Assembly (NCBI RefSeq): GCF_003347015.1
Contig: NZ_PNFB01000005.1
Coordinates: 1-64,000 of the forward strand
Length of the DNA: 64,000 nt
From: Brachybacterium sp. YJGR34
GTDB lineage: Bacteria > Actinomycetota > Actinomycetes > Actinomycetales > Dermabacteraceae
Direction: 5' to 3'
Positions 8,867-17,102 of this stretch are shown here, piece by piece. The translations under genes were made by a program, and so were the position numbers. Position 1 is the stretch's first letter. Every line of letters begins with the position of its first letter. The notes under the pieces were generated by a model that saw only the letters and a program-made list of their open reading frames with translations, was not told where the DNA came from and made no database searches.

Positions 8867-8887
8867 ACTTAGCCTGTCTAGTTAAGT
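8867..8887. promoter_or_regulatory. dyad operator between idi-crt operon and marR
   Basis: The 54-base gap between the divergent idi and marR starts holds ACTTA-N11-TAAGT (8867-8887), with an offset inner TAG-N5-CTA. It sits where the promoters of both genes must lie, so it is a good candidate binding site for the MarR protein. By analogy with Corynebacterium CrtR, such a site would repress the crt operon. Binding is inferred, not shown. Confidence 0.55.
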
Positions 8888-8893
8888 GGACTG

Positions 8894-8899
8894 TAGCAT
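8894..8899 (+). promoter_or_regulatory. -10 element of marR, leaderless transcript likely
   Basis: TAGCAT lies seven bases before the marR ATG and no Shine-Dalgarno is present, the usual pattern of leaderless actinobacterial genes. No good -35 hexamer is seen. Confidence 0.4.
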
Positions 8900-8905
8900 C
8901 CAGGC

Positions 8906-9493
8906 ATGCATGACGAGTCGCGGGGCAGGGGCACGGGGGCGACCGACGGCGCCGCCGGGCCCTCCACCGAGGAGCCGGGCGGCTCCTACTGGTATGCGGA
9001 CGCGGACTCCGCGGTGCAGCTGCTCTCCGCGCTGCGAGGATTCCGCGCGGCGGACACGGACCTGCGCCGGCGCATGAGTGCCGGGATGGACATGAACGTC
9101 ACCGATCTGGCCGCTCTGCGGTTCGTCATCGCGCACGAGGTCGCCGAGGAGCCGGTCACTCCGCTCGGTCTGGCCCAGCACCTCCGGATCTCCGGGGCCT
9201 CCACCACGAAACTGCTGGACCGGCTCACCGCCTCCGGGCACCTGGCCCGCGTCCCGCATCCGCGGGACGGCCGCTCGCGGATCATCGTGGCCACCGATCA
9301 CGCCCACGCCCAGGTGCGCGAGCGCCTGACCCGGATGCACGAGCGGATGCTGGAGATCGCGCGGTCGGTGCCCGAGGCGTCGCGGCAGGACGCCGTCGAC
9401 TTCCTCCGGGCCATGGCCGAGCATCTGGACACGGAGTCGGTGCCGGAGCAGCTCACGCCGCACGTGGGTCAGGACCGGCGAGCTGCGCGATGA
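8906..9493 (+). CDS. MarR-family transcriptional regulator (CrtR-like)
   Basis: 195 aa. A 35-residue polar N-terminal tail precedes a winged-helix MarR domain: the recognition region is TPLGLAQHLRISGASTTKLLDRLTASGHL, and the wing carries PHPRDGRSRI. Divergent from idi-crt with a dyad between them, so it most likely represses the carotenoid operon and itself. CrtR in Corynebacterium senses geranylgeranyl diphosphate; the same is plausible here but unproven. Its last codons overlap the exporter gene downstream. Confidence 0.85.
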   Translation: MHDESRGRGTGATDGAAGPSTEEPGGSYWYADADSAVQLLSALRGFRAADTDLRRRMSAGMDMNVTDLAALRFVIAHEVAEEPVTPLGLAQHLRISGASTTKLLDRLTASGHLARVPHPRDGRSRIIVATDHAHAQVRERLTRMHERMLEIARSVPEASRQDAVDFLRAMAEHLDTESVPEQLTPHVGQDRRAAR

Positions 9494-10626
9494 TGACGGC
9501 TCCTTCTCGGCGCGCTCCCCGGGGTCTGCTCGCTGCGGTGCGCTCGCCGGATGTGCTCACCGGCGCTCTGCAGATGCTCAAGAGCGTGGCCGCCGCCACC
9601 CTCGCCTGGTGGCTGTCGATCGCCATCCTGGACTCGCAGCTGCCCTTCCTCGCGCCGTGGGTGGCGCTGCTGACCGTGCACGCCACCGTCTACCGCTCGG
9701 TGCGCCACGGTCTGCAGACCACCGTGGCCTCGGCGCTCGGGGTGGGGCTGTCGTTCCTCGTCGGCGCGCTGCTGGGCGTGCACCTGTGGAGCTTCGCGCT
9801 GGCCCTGCTCGTCGGTCTGCTGGTGGCGAAGATCCCCGGCATCCGGGAGGAGGGGGTCGCGGTCGCGACCACGGCGATCTTCGTGCTCGGCAGCGGCTTC
9901 GGTGAGCAGGCCCCGCTGCTGGAGGATCGGATCCTCGAGGTGGCGCTGGGGGTCGGGGTGGGCGTCGCCGTGAACCTGGTGGTCGTCCCCCCGCTGCGTG
10001 ACCGGCAGGCAGCGCAGACGGTGGACAGCATCAATCGGCGGATGGGGGCCGTGCTGACCGAGATGGCCGACGAGTTCGGCACCTCCTGGGACGACGGCCG
10101 GGCGGAGGCATGGTTCGCCGAGACCGGCAGGATGCGGGACGAGCTCGACGCCGCCTGGCAGACCGTGCGCGTCGCGCGCGAGAGCGAGCGCGGCAACCCG
10201 CGACGGCGACTGCGCCGGGGGCGCCCGGCCGTCGACAGCTCCGCGTCCTACGAGGAGATCCTCGGACGTGTCGACGAGGGCGTCTCCCACCTGCGGCATC
10301 TCGCGCGCACCTTGCGGGAGGCCGCCTCCGCGGACGAGGTCTCCTCCGCGGAGACAGCGTGGGGCGAGGACTTCCGCCAGCGGTGGGTCGCGATCCTGCG
10401 GGACACCGGTCACGCGCTCGAGGACCCGGACGCGGAGGTCGAGCCCATCGCCGACCGGCTCGATGAGCTCGCCGCCGAGATCTCGTCGAACGGTGCGCTG
10501 CCGGCAAGGGCGTGGCCGCTCTACGGCTCGCTGCTGGCCAGCACGCGCCATATCGCGGTGATCGTCGACGACGTGGCCTCGGCCCGGGCGGCCCGCGAGG
10601 AGGAGCGGACGAACCCGGCGAGCTGA
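9490..10626 (+). CDS. FUSC / aromatic acid exporter family membrane protein
   Basis: 378 aa. The N-terminal half (about 30-175) has five or six hydrophobic helices (LLTVHATVYRSVRHGLQTTV and the following segments), and the C-terminal half is a cytoplasmic charged helical domain. This layout matches the FUSC/ArAE_1 family, which includes aromatic acid exporters. The start ATG overlaps the marR stop, so the two genes are co-transcribed and the exporter may share the carotenoid signal. The substrate is unknown. Confidence 0.75.
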   Translation: MMTAPSRRAPRGLLAAVRSPDVLTGALQMLKSVAAATLAWWLSIAILDSQLPFLAPWVALLTVHATVYRSVRHGLQTTVASALGVGLSFLVGALLGVHLWSFALALLVGLLVAKIPGIREEGVAVATTAIFVLGSGFGEQAPLLEDRILEVALGVGVGVAVNLVVVPPLRDRQAAQTVDSINRRMGAVLTEMADEFGTSWDDGRAEAWFAETGRMRDELDAAWQTVRVARESERGNPRRRLRRGRPAVDSSASYEEILGRVDEGVSHLRHLARTLREAASADEVSSAETAWGEDFRQRWVAILRDTGHALEDPDAEVEPIADRLDELAAEISSNGALPARAWPLYGSLLASTRHIAVIVDDVASARAAREEERTNPAS

Positions 10627-10636
10627 CCGCGCGAGC

Positions 10637-11683
10637 TCAGGCGCGCTCGCCCAGCTCCACGACGTTCGGGGCCAGGCGCTCGTTGCTGCCGTACATGAAG
10701 TGATTGGCCATGTTCTCCGAGTAGCGGCTCGCCTCCGGGGTGCGGCCCACGGCCTCGGCCACCTCCCGGAGGTGGATCGGGGCGGCGCCGCAGCACACCC
10801 CCAGGTAGTTCACGCCCAGGGCGAAGGCCTCCGCGGCGAAGTCCCGGATCTCGTAGCGGTTGGTGAACAGCGGATCCAGAGCGGTGGGGAAGGTGCGCCC
10901 GTGCGGGGACGGGACGGCGGCGGCGTCATCGGAGAGGTTGAAGAACGTCGGCTCCTCCTCCGTGGTCCGGTAGGGGACCGGCAGCGCGCCCACGTGGCAC
11001 GACACCGCCTCGCGGATCTGCCGCAGCCAGGGCATCATCGTCGCCGGGCCGCGGAAGCAGTTCAGCCCCACCACGTCGGCGCCGCCCTGCTCGAGGCGCT
11101 GGGCCGTCTCGACGATGCCGACCCCGTCGGCCATCTCCTGGAAGGCCATCGGGGCGAGCGTGAGGACCACCGGCAGCCCGGAGGAGGCGGCGACCTCGAG
11201 CGCCGCGAGCGCCTCCCCGGCGTAGTAGAAGGTCTCGCCGACGATGAGGTCCGCACCCTCCTCGACGGCCCAGCCCACCATCTCCTCGAACATGCCGCGC
11301 ACCTCCGCCTGGCGGGCGGGATCGGCCGGATCCCAGATGTTCGAGTTCGAGATGTTGCCGGCCATGAGGTTCCCGGGGACGTCGTCGGCGACCTCGCGGG
11401 CGATGCGCAGCGCGGAGCGGTTCAGCGGCTCCAGCAGGTCCTCCTTGCCGATCACGCGCATCTTCTCGCGATGGCCGTTGTAGGTGAACGCCTCCACCAC
11501 GTCGGAGCCGGCGCGCTGGAAGTCCACGTGCAGGCCGCGCAGCGCCTCCGGGTGGTCGAGGGCGACCTCGGGGACGAACTCGCCCGCGGTGAGATACCCG
11601 CGGCGCTCGAGCTCGAAGAGGAAGCCCTCCGCGCAGAGGACGGGGCCGGCGTCGAGGCGCTCGGTGAGGATGTTCTGGGGCAT
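10637..11683 (-). CDS. betaine-homocysteine S-methyltransferase-like protein
   Basis: 348 aa, homocysteine S-methyltransferase (Pfam S-methyl_trans) fold. Zinc ligands are recognisable: VVGLNCFRGP around residue 215 and the double Cys in YLGVCCGAAPIHLREV near residue 300. The family transfers methyl groups from betaine, dimethylglycine, S-methylmethionine or other donors to homocysteine or similar thiols. The sequence resembles the BHMT branch more than MetH, but the donor is not certain. It runs convergent to the exporter gene, with only 10 bp between the stops. Confidence 0.75.
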   Translation of the reverse strand: MPQNILTERLDAGPVLCAEGFLFELERRGYLTAGEFVPEVALDHPEALRGLHVDFQRAGSDVVEAFTYNGHREKMRVIGKEDLLEPLNRSALRIAREVADDVPGNLMAGNISNSNIWDPADPARQAEVRGMFEEMVGWAVEEGADLIVGETFYYAGEALAALEVAASSGLPVVLTLAPMAFQEMADGVGIVETAQRLEQGGADVVGLNCFRGPATMMPWLRQIREAVSCHVGALPVPYRTTEEEPTFFNLSDDAAAVPSPHGRTFPTALDPLFTNRYEIRDFAAEAFALGVNYLGVCCGAAPIHLREVAEAVGRTPEASRYSENMANHFMYGSNERLAPNVVELGERA

Positions 11684-11725
11684 GGGGGCACTCCGTGGTC
11701 GGTCGAGGGGCCGTCCCGGCCGAGA

Positions 11726-13057
11726 CTAGCTCTCCGGCGCGGCGGTACCGCCTCCGTGGCGGAGTGTGAACGCGGCGCGGTCCGCTCCCGGTCCACGCGT
11801 GAGGGACGCTCGGCGGGCCCGGGTCCACCCCATCGAGTACGCCCAGGCCATCACCTCCCGCAGCGGGGAGCGCAGGGCGATCCCCACCGCGACCTCGCGC
11901 AGCGCCGCGACGGTCGGCGGGAGCGGACGCCCCAGCACCGTGTTCGCCTGTGCCAGGTGCCCGGCGCGGCGGGCGCGACGGCGGATCCGGCGCTCGGCGC
12001 GCTGCCAGGCGGGGTCCTCGTTCAGCGGCCCGCGGCTCTCCCCCTCGGCCGCGCTCTGCAGCAGGGGCGCGAGCTCGAGGGCGTCGAGCCACCCCAGGGT
12101 GATGCCCTGACCCCCGATCGGGCTGATCTCGTGCACGGCATCGCCCACCAGCAGGCAGCGCCCGCTCAGCATCGTCCGTGCGGTGCGTCGCCGCACGGTG
12201 AAGACGCTGAGCATGCTGCACGTCGCCGCCTCGAGGCTCACCCCGGTGCGCGCGCGGACCAGGTCCGTCAGAGTCCTCGCGGTGGGTTGGACGGGCGGGG
12301 TCGTCCCCGTGTGCACCACCCAGCGCCGCCGGTGATCCGGCAGGGGGAAGGACTCGACGACGCCGTCGGGCTCGAGGTGGATGATCGCCTCGCGATCCGC
12401 GGAGCGCTCACCCGGTGCGCCGGGGTCGGCGAGATCTCCCATGAGATAGGTGTCCGGACCCTCGCCGCCGGTGGTGGGGATCCCCAGCAGGCGGCGCACG
12501 CCGCTGCGAGAGCCGTCGGCCCCCACCACCACGGCGGCGCGCCGCGGGGGTGCCGGGCCGGTCGCCGGCGTGCCCTCGGCGCGCTGCGCGGTGATCGCCA
12601 CCCCCTGCGCCTCCTCCTGCAGGCCCGTCACCTCCCATCCGCGATGCAGAGCACCGGGTGCGAGCTCGGCCAGGCGCCGTTCGAGCAGGGCCTCGGTGCG
12701 GCTCTGCGGCAGCGACAGCACGTAGGGGCGCTGCGGCCAGGCCCGGGCGAAGCGCAGCGTGCCCAGCTCTCGCCCCCGGCTCCGTGCACGACCGCGCCGG
12801 ATCCTCGTCCCGGCGGCCACGGCCGCCGCGTCCAGCCCCACCGCCGCCAGCGCCTCCAGGGCCGGCGGGTGCAGGCCGATGGCGCGCGACTGGTCCCTCG
12901 GGACGGTGCGGCGCTCGAGGACCTGCACATCCACCCCGCCCGTCGCGAGCAGGCAGGCGAGGAACAGGCCCGTCGGCCCGCCGCCGACGACCAGCACCCC
13001 GCAGGGGGACGGCGCCTCGTGCGCCGACGGTGTTCCGGCCCCGTGCGCGGCGGTCAT
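11726..13057 (-). CDS. FAD-dependent aromatic hydroxylase / monooxygenase
   Basis: 443 aa, class A flavin monooxygenase (PHBH fold). GxGxxG at the N-terminus (VLVVGGGPTGLFLACLLA), the DG motif VVGADGSRSGVRRLLG, and the second FAD motif LLVGDAVHEISPIGGQGITLG are intact. It is the last gene of a three-gene cassette after the methyltransferase (ATGA overlap). In Streptomyces srsABC-type clusters, a monooxygenase of this kind hydroxylates the alkylresorcinol ring. That role is likely but not certain. Confidence 0.85.
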   Translation of the reverse strand: MTAAHGAGTPSAHEAPSPCGVLVVGGGPTGLFLACLLATGGVDVQVLERRTVPRDQSRAIGLHPPALEALAAVGLDAAAVAAGTRIRRGRARSRGRELGTLRFARAWPQRPYVLSLPQSRTEALLERRLAELAPGALHRGWEVTGLQEEAQGVAITAQRAEGTPATGPAPPRRAAVVVGADGSRSGVRRLLGIPTTGGEGPDTYLMGDLADPGAPGERSADREAIIHLEPDGVVESFPLPDHRRRWVVHTGTTPPVQPTARTLTDLVRARTGVSLEAATCSMLSVFTVRRRTARTMLSGRCLLVGDAVHEISPIGGQGITLGWLDALELAPLLQSAAEGESRGPLNEDPAWQRAERRIRRRARRAGHLAQANTVLGRPLPPTVAALREVAVGIALRSPLREVMAWAYSMGWTRARRASLTRGPGADRAAFTLRHGGGTAAPES

Positions 13058-13767
13058 CGTGCCCCGGCCCCGGTGAGGTCCCGGGTGAGCAGCAGGCGCC
13101 ATCGGGCCGGCGCGCTCACCGACCAGGTCGCAGGAACGCTCCGGGCCAGCTCGGGCGCGGTGTAGCTGCGCCGGATCGAGGTCAGCCCGTCGGTGCGGAT
13201 GAAGGAGCCGGGGGACAGCGGAGCGGCGCCCAGCGCGAACAGGGCGTAGCCCAGCCGATCCCGCTGGATGTCGCTGTGGACCACGGCGGCGCCGGCCAGC
13301 CGCGCGGAATCGGCCAGCAGGCCCTCGAGCTGCGCCGGGGCGAGATGGTGCAGCAGATGGTTGGAGATCACCAGGTCGAAGCGCGCTCCCTCGGCCACCA
13401 GATCCGCGGAGGTGGCCCGGCGGAAGCGCACCCCCGCGACCGGCGGCCGGGACCGCGCCCAGGCGTGCGCCCGTGGATCGGGGTCGATGCCGGTGACGCG
13501 CAGATCCAGGCCGTCTCGGCGGGCCCAGCGGGCGAGGGACCGGGCCAGGTCGCCGCCCCCGCTGCCCACGTCCAGCAGGGTCGAGGGGCCGCGCTCGCGC
13601 AGATGCGGCCGCAGGTGCCGGCGGTAGGTGGCATGCCACCCGGCCACCACCGCGTTGACCACGCGGAAACGGGCGTAGGTGCGCTCGAGGCGGCGCGGAT
13701 CGCAGTGCGGGTCGTCCATCTCCTCGGTGGCGTGCCGGTCCCGCGCGGCGAGGTCCGGCACGATCAC
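13054..13767 (-). CDS. SAM-dependent class I methyltransferase
   Basis: 237 aa. Motif I TLLDVGSGGGDLARSLARWA (around residue 65) and the acidic end of beta-2 (VTGIDPDPRA) define a Rossmann methyltransferase; FDLVISNHLLHHL is motif IV. The GTG start overlaps the polyketide synthase stop (GTGA). By comparison with SrsB and related genes it probably O-methylates the type III polyketide phenol. Confidence 0.82.
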   Translation of the reverse strand: MIVPDLAARDRHATEEMDDPHCDPRRLERTYARFRVVNAVVAGWHATYRRHLRPHLRERGPSTLLDVGSGGGDLARSLARWARRDGLDLRVTGIDPDPRAHAWARSRPPVAGVRFRRATSADLVAEGARFDLVISNHLLHHLAPAQLEGLLADSARLAGAAVVHSDIQRDRLGYALFALGAAPLSPGSFIRTDGLTSIRRSYTAPELARSVPATWSVSAPARWRLLLTRDLTGAGAR

Positions 13768-14915
13768 GAGCCGGTCGCGGAGGCGGGGGCGCCGTGGACG
13801 GTCAGCAGCGCGGTCTCCACCGTCAGCCCGGGGCCGAAGGCCATGGAGCACACGCGCTCGCTCGTGCCGGGCTCCGCGGTGCGCAGGATCTTCTCGAGCA
13901 CGAACATCACGGTGGCGCTGGACATGTTCCCGAAGTCGCGCAGCGTCTCGCGGGCGGGGACCAGCTGGGATTCCTCGAGCGCGAGCTTGGCCTCCACCTT
14001 GTCCAGGATGCTGCGGCCCCCGGGGTGGATGGCCCACTGCTCGATCTCGCGGTAGGGGATCCCCTCCAGCGTGGGCTCGTGGGCGAGCAGCGGGGCCAGC
14101 GCGTCGACGATGTGCTCGTCGATGATGTGGGGGACGTAGGTGCCCAGCACCATCTCGAAGCCGTTGTCGCCGATGTTCCAAGCCATCGCCTCCTCGCCGA
14201 CGGGAGTCAGCACCGTCTCGAAGTGGTCCAGCTGCAGCACGGGGGTGGAGGAGGGCAGGTCCCGGCCGGTGATGATCGCGCCGGCGGCGCCGTCGGCGAA
14301 CAGGGAGGAGCCGACGATGGTGTCCGGGTCGTTCGAGGTCCGCACGTGCAGGGTGCACAGCTCCACGGTCGCCACGAGCACCACGGCCTGGGGATCGGCG
14401 CGGCAGATGGTCTGGGCCTGGCGCAGGGCGGGCAGCGCGGCGTAGCAGCCCATGAAGCCCAGGTGGTAGCGCTGGACCGAGGGGTTCAGGCCCAGGGAGC
14501 GCACGATCCGGTAGTCGGGGCCCGGGGCGAAGAAGCCGGTGCAGGAGACGGTGATGACGTGGGTGACGTCGGCCGCCTCGATCCCTTCCGCGCCCTCGAG
14601 GGCGCCCGCGGCGACGCGCGTGTAGAGCTCCGTGGCCTCCCGGGCGAAGATCGCGTTGCGCACCCCGGTGGTGGGGTTCAGGAAGCGCCTCGTCTCGGCG
14701 TCGAAGAAGACCGGCTCGCCCTCGGCCGGCGGGCCGTCCCATTCGTCCAGCGCGCTGTAGCGCCGTTCGATCCCGGAGGAGTTGAACGAGGTCGCGACCA
14801 GGCGCTGTCCGAGCCGGCTGAGATCGGGCTGCGCGGCCAGGACATCACGCACCGCCTCCTGGGGGAGCTCGGTGGCGGGGACGGCGACGTCCAGGGACCG
14901 GAGAGTGACAGTCAT
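13764..14915 (-). CDS. type III polyketide synthase
   Basis: 383 aa, chalcone/stilbene-synthase family. The catalytic triad is complete: Cys157 in YHLGFMGCYAALPALR, His297 in WAIHPGGRSILD, and Asn330 in FGNMSSATVMFVL. The HVITVSCTGFFAPGPDYR stretch is typical of bacterial alkylresorcinol/alkylpyrone synthases. These enzymes extend a fatty acyl starter with malonyl-CoA to phenolic lipids or pyrones. First gene of a minus-strand cassette with methyltransferase and monooxygenase; the starter and ring type cannot be told from the sequence. Confidence 0.92.
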   Translation of the reverse strand: MTVTLRSLDVAVPATELPQEAVRDVLAAQPDLSRLGQRLVATSFNSSGIERRYSALDEWDGPPAEGEPVFFDAETRRFLNPTTGVRNAIFAREATELYTRVAAGALEGAEGIEAADVTHVITVSCTGFFAPGPDYRIVRSLGLNPSVQRYHLGFMGCYAALPALRQAQTICRADPQAVVLVATVELCTLHVRTSNDPDTIVGSSLFADGAAGAIITGRDLPSSTPVLQLDHFETVLTPVGEEAMAWNIGDNGFEMVLGTYVPHIIDEHIVDALAPLLAHEPTLEGIPYREIEQWAIHPGGRSILDKVEAKLALEESQLVPARETLRDFGNMSSATVMFVLEKILRTAEPGTSERVCSMAFGPGLTVETALLTVHGAPASATGS

Positions 14916-15114
14916 GTCTCATGGTCATGACAGGGCGCCGCCCGGGGCAACCCCTGGGGCGCCCCGATCCCTTTCCGGGCAGGGCCGGCGCGGCGACCGA
15001 GCGGTCCGGGGACGAGGGAGGGGGTGTCCCGGCGCTCATCTGGACCCGGTGCGCCCGGACTGGGGATAATCGGCCGTGCGCCGCCCCGTTCGCCCTCTCG
15101 TCGACAGGACATGC

Positions 15115-15477
15115 ATGAGCACCGATCGCCGTTTCCCCCGCAGCGTCTACCAGCACGGGAATGAGCCCGATCCCCGCTTCAGCCTCGCCAACGAACGGAC
15201 GTTCCTGGCCTGGCTGCGCACCGCGCTGGCCATGTACGCCGGAGCGTTCGCGCTCGAGGCGCTGGCCCTGCCGGAGGCCACCGGATGGCGGCTCAGCGCC
15301 GCCGCGGTGTTCGTGCTGCTCGGCACCCTCGCCGCGGTCCAGGCCTGGGTGCGGTGGCGCTCGACGGAGAAGTCCCTGCGCCTGGCGCGGCCGCTGCCGG
15401 GCCTGGCCGTCGGCGGAGTGCTCGTGGTGGGGCTGATCGTCGGCGCCGCCCTGGTGACCATCGGGCTGTTCGCATGA
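15115..15477 (+). CDS. DUF202 (YidH-like) membrane protein
   Basis: 120 aa with three hydrophobic helices and the family signature FSLANERTFLAWLRTALAM. Function unknown. It overlaps the next DUF202 gene by 4 bp. The start is the ATG at 15115; another ATG at 15111 is out of frame. Confidence 0.8.
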   Translation: MSTDRRFPRSVYQHGNEPDPRFSLANERTFLAWLRTALAMYAGAFALEALALPEATGWRLSAAAVFVLLGTLAAVQAWVRWRSTEKSLRLARPLPGLAVGGVLVVGLIVGAALVTIGLFA

Positions 15478-15827
15478 GCCAGGTCCACGAGGGCGTCTAC
15501 GACGACGGGCTGCAGCCCGAGCGCACGCTGCTGGCCTGGCGCCGCACCTGTCTGTCCTTCGCCGTGGCGAGCCTGGTCGGGATGCGGGTGGCGCTGCCGA
15601 CGCTCGGCCTGCCCGCGGTGATCGTCGGCGTCGTGTGCGCGGGCCTCGCCGTCCTCGCCTACGTCGTCGCCGCCACCGGCTACTCCCGGGCCCATCGGGC
15701 CCTGCACGAGTCCGATGCCCTGGGTCGGGGCGGACTGCCGATGATCCTCGCGACCGCCTCCGTGCTGTGCCTGGGCGTGCTGTGCCTGTACTACCTCGTC
15801 TCCGGGGCGGTGCGGGAGCTCGGCTGA
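15474..15827 (+). CDS. second DUF202 membrane protein
   Basis: 117 aa with three hydrophobic helices and a QPERTLLAWRRTCLSF signature. It pairs with the preceding DUF202 gene (ATGA overlap), which suggests a two-subunit membrane complex, as is usual for these pairs. Function unknown. Confidence 0.8.
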   Translation: MSQVHEGVYDDGLQPERTLLAWRRTCLSFAVASLVGMRVALPTLGLPAVIVGVVCAGLAVLAYVVAATGYSRAHRALHESDALGRGGLPMILATASVLCLGVLCLYYLVSGAVRELG

Positions 15828-15851
15828 GACGGGGCGCGGACGACGCCGCGC

Positions 15852-16595
15852 TCAGATGACCGAGCGGCCGCCGTCCACGCGCACGTCCTCGCCGGTGATC
15901 ATCGCGGCGCCGTCGCTCGCGAGGAAGGCCACCAGCGCGGCGACCTCCTGCGGGGTGGCGAAGCGGCCCGCGGGGATCTCCGCCATGGCGCGCTCGCCCT
16001 TCTCGCCGGCCCAGACGTCCCGGGCCAGGGCGGTGTCCACGATGGTGGGGGAGACGGTGTTCACGGTGACCCCGCGGCGCGCCCACTCCACGGCGAGGAC
16101 CCGCGTGAAGCCCAGGACCCCGGCCTTGCTCGCCGAGTACGCGGCGTGCTCGGGCAGGCCGATCTCCGCGGCCTGCGAGGCGATCGTGATGATGCGGCCG
16201 GTGCCGGCGGCGAGCATGTGCCGCCCGGCGGCCTGGGCGAGGTAGAAGCTCCCGGAGAGGTTCACGTCGAGGGTCTTCTGCCACTGAGCCGCGCTGAGCT
16301 CCTCCGCGGGAGCCATCAGCCCCAGCCCGGCGCAGTTGACCAGCGCGTAGGGGATCTCCTGCTCCGCGACGACCCGCTCGACGAGCTCGGCCACGAGCGC
16401 GGGATCCGCGATGTCCGCGACGTACCCGGCGTGCCCCTGACCGGGCAGGGCCGCCATCGCGCCGGTCACCTCCTCGGAGAGGTCCACCCCGGCGATCCGG
16501 GCGCCGCGCTCGGCGAGATGGGCGGCGATGGCATGGCCGATGCCGGAGGCGGCACCGGTGACGATCGCGAGGCGTCCGGAGAGATCATGCGACAT
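15852..16595 (-). CDS. short-chain dehydrogenase/reductase
   Basis: 247 aa classical SDR. NAD(P)-binding TGAASGIG is near residue 15, NCAG near 88, and the catalytic YSASK near 155. An Asp after beta-2 (GVDLSEE) favours NAD over NADP. The start with AGGAG 6 bases upstream (16595) is preferred to an upstream GTG at 16622. The substrate is unknown; the sequence resembles 2,3-dihydro-2,3-dihydroxybenzoate or cyclic-alcohol dehydrogenases only in a general way. Confidence 0.85.
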   Translation of the reverse strand: MSHDLSGRLAIVTGAASGIGHAIAAHLAERGARIAGVDLSEEVTGAMAALPGQGHAGYVADIADPALVAELVERVVAEQEIPYALVNCAGLGLMAPAEELSAAQWQKTLDVNLSGSFYLAQAAGRHMLAAGTGRIITIASQAAEIGLPEHAAYSASKAGVLGFTRVLAVEWARRGVTVNTVSPTIVDTALARDVWAGEKGERAMAEIPAGRFATPQEVAALVAFLASDGAAMITGEDVRVDGGRSVI

Positions 16596-16715
16596 GGGGA
16601 GCTCCTGGTCGGGAGGGGGCACGGGGTGCCCGGGGTGCTGTCCCCTCCACCCTAACGAGGGCGCCGCGGTCGATGCCGCCGGGCGCCCTGCGCGGGCGCC
16701 CGGCCGGCGGCGGGA

Positions 16716-17102
16716 TCAGTCCTGGAGGCGGGCCACCAGGTCGATCTCGACCAGGATGTTCGCCAGCTGCGAGCCGACGGTGGTGCGCACCGGGAACGGC
16801 TCCGAGAAGAACTCCCGGTAGGCGGCGTTGAACTCCTGGAAGTCGGCGAGGTCCGCGAGGTGCACGGTCGTCTTCAGCGCGTCGTCGAGGGTCGCTCCGC
16901 GCTCGGCGAGCACCGCCTGGATGTTGCGCAGGACCTGCCGGGTCTGCTCGCCGACGGACTCGGCGACCTCGCCGGTGGCGGGGTCCTGCGGGCCGAAACC
17001 GGCGGTGAACAGCAGATCGCCGCTGACGATCGCCTGGCTGTAGGGCCCGGCGGGCTGCGGGGCGTTCGTGGTGGCGAGGGCTTCCTTCTTCACGGTGCTC
17101 AT
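16716..17102 (-). CDS. ridA: RidA family enamine/imine deaminase
   Basis: 128 aa, the normal length for YjgF/YER057c/UK114 proteins. Conserved segments: NAPQPAGPYSQAI at the N-terminus, the Arg of PVRTTVGSQL and the Glu of NILVEIDLVA, which hold the 2-iminoacid carboxylate. RidA hydrolyses reactive 2-aminoacrylate and other enamines made by PLP enzymes. It overlaps the D-aminoacylase gene by 4 bp and lies near a D-serine dehydratase-like gene, whose product is this very intermediate. Confidence 0.88.
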   Translation of the reverse strand: MSTVKKEALATTNAPQPAGPYSQAIVSGDLLFTAGFGPQDPATGEVAESVGEQTRQVLRNIQAVLAERGATLDDALKTTVHLADLADFQEFNAAYREFFSEPFPVRTTVGSQLANILVEIDLVARLQD

